DNA of 64,000 bases from positions 434,001-498,000 of the forward strand of contig NZ_ANIE01000009.1 of the NCBI RefSeq assembly GCF_000708045.1, given 5' to 3'. Origin of the DNA: Marinobacter nitratireducens (lineage in GTDB: Bacteria > Pseudomonadota > Gammaproteobacteria > Pseudomonadales > Oleiphilaceae). A program made the translations under genes and the position numbers. The notes under the pieces were generated by a model. It had not been told where the DNA came from and ran no database searches. It worked only from the letters and a program-made list of their open reading frames with translations. Positions 62,363 through 64,000 of this stretch are shown one piece after another. Position 1 is the first letter of the stretch. The number at the start of each line of letters is the position of its first letter.

Positions 62363-62434
62363 AACGGCCGTCTCTGGTAAACTGTCGCGCAATGACGTTA
62401 ACCACTTCCCGCAGGCTGCGGATGAGGACCCCAG

Positions 62435-63169
62435 ATGACTGATCAGAACGGACCGCAAGATACCAAAGAGCGCTCCGAGAGCTCGCCGGTAACCACCCGC
62501 AGAGGCATTCGAAGTTTTGTGTTGCGCCAGGGGCGCATGACGGAAGGCCAGAAGAAGGCGTATGAGAGAAGCTGGCCAAAGTACGGCCTGACCCGTGAGC
62601 AGGGGATGATTGATCCCCGGGAAGTCTTTGGCCGGGACGCCATGCTGAACCTGGAAATCGGTTTTGGTATGGGGAAATCGCTGGCGGACATGGCGGAAGC
62701 TGCGCCAGAGCAGGATTTCATCGGCGTGGAGGTACACCTGCCCGGTGTTGGTTCATTACTCAAGGAAGTTGAGGATCGTGGCCTGGAAAACGTCCGGGTC
62801 TACAACATTGACGGCAATGACGTGATTGATTTGTGTTTGCCGGATGCCTGTCTCGATCGGGTAATGGTGTTCTTCCCGGATCCGTGGCACAAGAAAAAGC
62901 ATCACAAGCGACGCCTGATTCAGCATGAGTTTGTTCAGCGTATCCGTCACAAACTGCGTGTCGGTGGCGTTCTTCATCTGGCGACTGACTGGGAAAATTA
63001 CGCCGAGCATATGATGGAAGTGATGAACGAATCCGAGGGATTTGCCAATACCCAATCCGACGGAGGCTATTCGCCGCGTCCGGAGGACCGTCCGATCACC
63101 AAGTTCGAAAAACGTGGTGAGCGCCTCGGTCATGGGGTATGGGATCTGCTGTTTAACCGTACCAACTGA
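62435..63169 (+). CDS. trmB: tRNA (guanine-N7-)-methyltransferase
   Basis: 244 residues. [16 protein letters not shown] (SAM site), [29 protein letters not shown] and [17 protein letters not shown] (catalytic Asp and basic tRNA-binding stretch) are diagnostic. Role: makes m7G46 in tRNA. An N-terminal extension of about 20 residues before [14 protein letters not shown] is polar. Convergent with the membrane-protein gene. Confidence 0.96.
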   Translation: MTDQNGPQDTKERSESSPVTTRRGIRSFVLRQGRMTEGQKKAYERSWPKYGLTREQGMIDPREVFGRDAMLNLEIGFGMGKSLADMAEAAPEQDFIGVEVHLPGVGSLLKEVEDRGLENVRVYNIDGNDVIDLCLPDACLDRVMVFFPDPWHKKKHHKRRLIQHEFVQRIRHKLRVGGVLHLATDWENYAEHMMEVMNESEGFANTQSDGGYSPRPEDRPITKFEKRGERLGHGVWDLLFNRTN

Positions 63170-63185
63170 ACTAAGATGCTGTAAC

Positions 63186-63206
63186 GGCCAGGCTGCAGGC
63201 CTGGCC
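63186..63206. terminator. Hairpin after trmB
   Basis: GGCCAGGC and GCCTGGCC pair around TGCAG, between convergent stop codons. No T-run on either side, so termination efficiency is uncertain. Confidence 0.55.
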
Positions 63207-63214
63207 ATCGCTTG

Positions 63215-63748
63215 TTAGCCGTGAGCCAGCGGGTGCCGACGAGCGGCCCGAATGATTACCAGGCCACCCGCGCCGAGGGTGAGGCCGGTGAATTTCGCCA
63301 GGGCGCAGATGGTGGCACTGAGGCTGACCAAGTCGGTGGGTGGATCAAAGTTGTTCAGTAGTAGAATGTTTTCCGCCATGTCGCCGAGCCCGGCAGCAAC
63401 AAACAGGGCGCGTATCCAGCGGGCAACCATTCGCTCGCGGACACCGGGCCTGTCCCTGGTCAGATGGCGCGTCAGCAGGATCATGCTCAGCACATAAGCC
63501 GGGATGAACAGGAAATCCACCCAGAGCGAAACTCTGGCCCAGAAGCTGCCGTCTGCCCCCCAGTCCTCAATGATCGCGAAAGCCTGGTCGGAACTGCCGG
63601 CCAGTTGAAAGCTGATAATGCCCTGCGGCGCGGCACTGGTTGTCAGGGGTTGATTGATGAGCAAGAGCAGGCCGAGCAACGCCCCGGTTGTGATCAGGCA
63701 GGTTTTCAGGCTGGTTGCCAATGCTGCTGGCCCATGTTCCGGTTCCAT
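63215..63748 (-). CDS. Hypothetical integral membrane protein
   Basis: 177 residues from ATG 63748. Four membrane segments are visible: LITTGALLGLLLLINQ, WVDFLFIPAYVLSMILL, WIRALFVAAGLGDMAENILLL and LAKFTGLTLGAGGLVII. The rest is soluble and rich in charged residues. I do not recognise a family with certainty. It overlaps the hemW stop (TGATG), so it is probably translated from the same mRNA, downstream of hemW. Confidence 0.7.
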   Translation of the reverse strand: MEPEHGPAALATSLKTCLITTGALLGLLLLINQPLTTSAAPQGIISFQLAGSSDQAFAIIEDWGADGSFWARVSLWVDFLFIPAYVLSMILLTRHLTRDRPGVRERMVARWIRALFVAAGLGDMAENILLLNNFDPPTDLVSLSATICALAKFTGLTLGAGGLVIIRAARRHPLAHG

Positions 63749-64000
63749 CACAGAAAGCGCTCCAACAGGCTGTTGAGATACCGGTGTCCCAGGTCGGTGG
63801 CCTGGATCCGGTGCTTATCCAGAAGCTGTTCCTTACGCAACTGTTCAAGTTTTACCGCAATGGTGGACAGGGGTAAACCCGTGCGCTCTCTGAAAAGTGC
63901 TTCATCAACGCCCCCGGAAAGCCTCAGAACATTCATCAGGAACTCAAGGGGCCGTTCGTCCAGCTCAATGATTTCAGTACCTGCGGTGCGGCTACCGATC
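63748..64000 (-). CDS. hemW: HemW-like radical SAM protein, C-terminal part (cut by the window edge)
   Basis: The last 83 or so codons of a minus-strand gene that runs past the right edge. LDERPLEFLMNVLRLSGGVDE-type sequence, FRERTGLPLS, LEQLRKEQLLD and TDLGHRYLNSLLERFL are the HemW C-terminal domain. The radical-SAM half is outside the window. HemW is a heme chaperone once called oxygen-independent coproporphyrinogen oxidase. Confidence 0.88.
   Translation of the reverse strand, partial: IGSRTAGTEIIELDERPLEFLMNVLRLSGGVDEALFRERTGLPLSTIAVKLEQLRKEQLLDKHRIQATDLGHRYLNSLLERFL

Overview
The window is a chromosomal segment from a gammaproteobacterium, most likely Marinobacter or a close relative. 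This rests on recognised protein families and on gene order that matches Pseudomonas from memory: algZ-algR-hemC-hemD-hemX-hemY beside argH; cyaA-lptM-lysA-dapF-DUF484-xerC; glnK-amtB next to ubiK and comM; ppx divergent from trxA, with rho and ubiD nearby. No database search was run. I see no rRNA or tRNA gene, no CRISPR array, no transposase and no prophage. Nearly all of the window is ordinary housekeeping chromosome.

Layout. 0-6 kb: rsd (anti-sigma-70), an FKBP lipoprotein, two small hypotheticals, an ABC-F ATPase and ppx. 6-11.5 kb: trxA, then a molybdenum cofactor block (mobA; moaE-moaD-moeA-moaB on the minus strand), then rho. The block sits where Pseudomonas has trxA next to rho. 11.5-14.3 kb: two very long inverted repeats, ubiD and a ferredoxin-type flavin reductase. 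14.3-20.4 kb (minus): algZ-algR and hemC-hemD-hemX-hemY. 20.4-31.6 kb: argH, a GGDEF-EAL protein with degenerate motifs, cyaA, lptM, lysA, dapF, a DUF484 gene and xerC.

31.6-40.4 kb is more accessory: an active-type diguanylate cyclase, a DUF2789 protein, an orphan sensor kinase with two solute-binding domains, two small hypotheticals, a PlpD-like patatin with its own outer-membrane barrel, and a GntR regulator. 40.4-55 kb carries membrane and lipid genes (cardiolipin synthase, acyl-CoA dehydrogenase, thioesterase), two AraC-family regulators, a cation/proton antiporter, tcdA and an ECF sigma/ChrR pair with a recognisable own promoter. 55-64 kb: speA and speE, amtB/glnK under a sigma-54 promoter, ubiK, comM, trmB and the 3' end of hemW.

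The strongest unexplained signals are non-coding. Two elements, at 7207-7296 and 11543-11635, share a core of about 45 bases but are bounded by long perfect inverted arms whose sequences are unrelated between the two copies. A third, different hairpin with a 29-bp stem lies at 11691-11770. Other points worth a look are a 30-codon gene with a perfect Shine-Dalgarno and a strong terminator, a likely CTG start for algZ, a structured RNA candidate upstream of tcdA, and a moaE ribosome-binding site formed by the two glycine codons that end moaD. I did not find a convincing new multi-gene defence or biosynthetic system.
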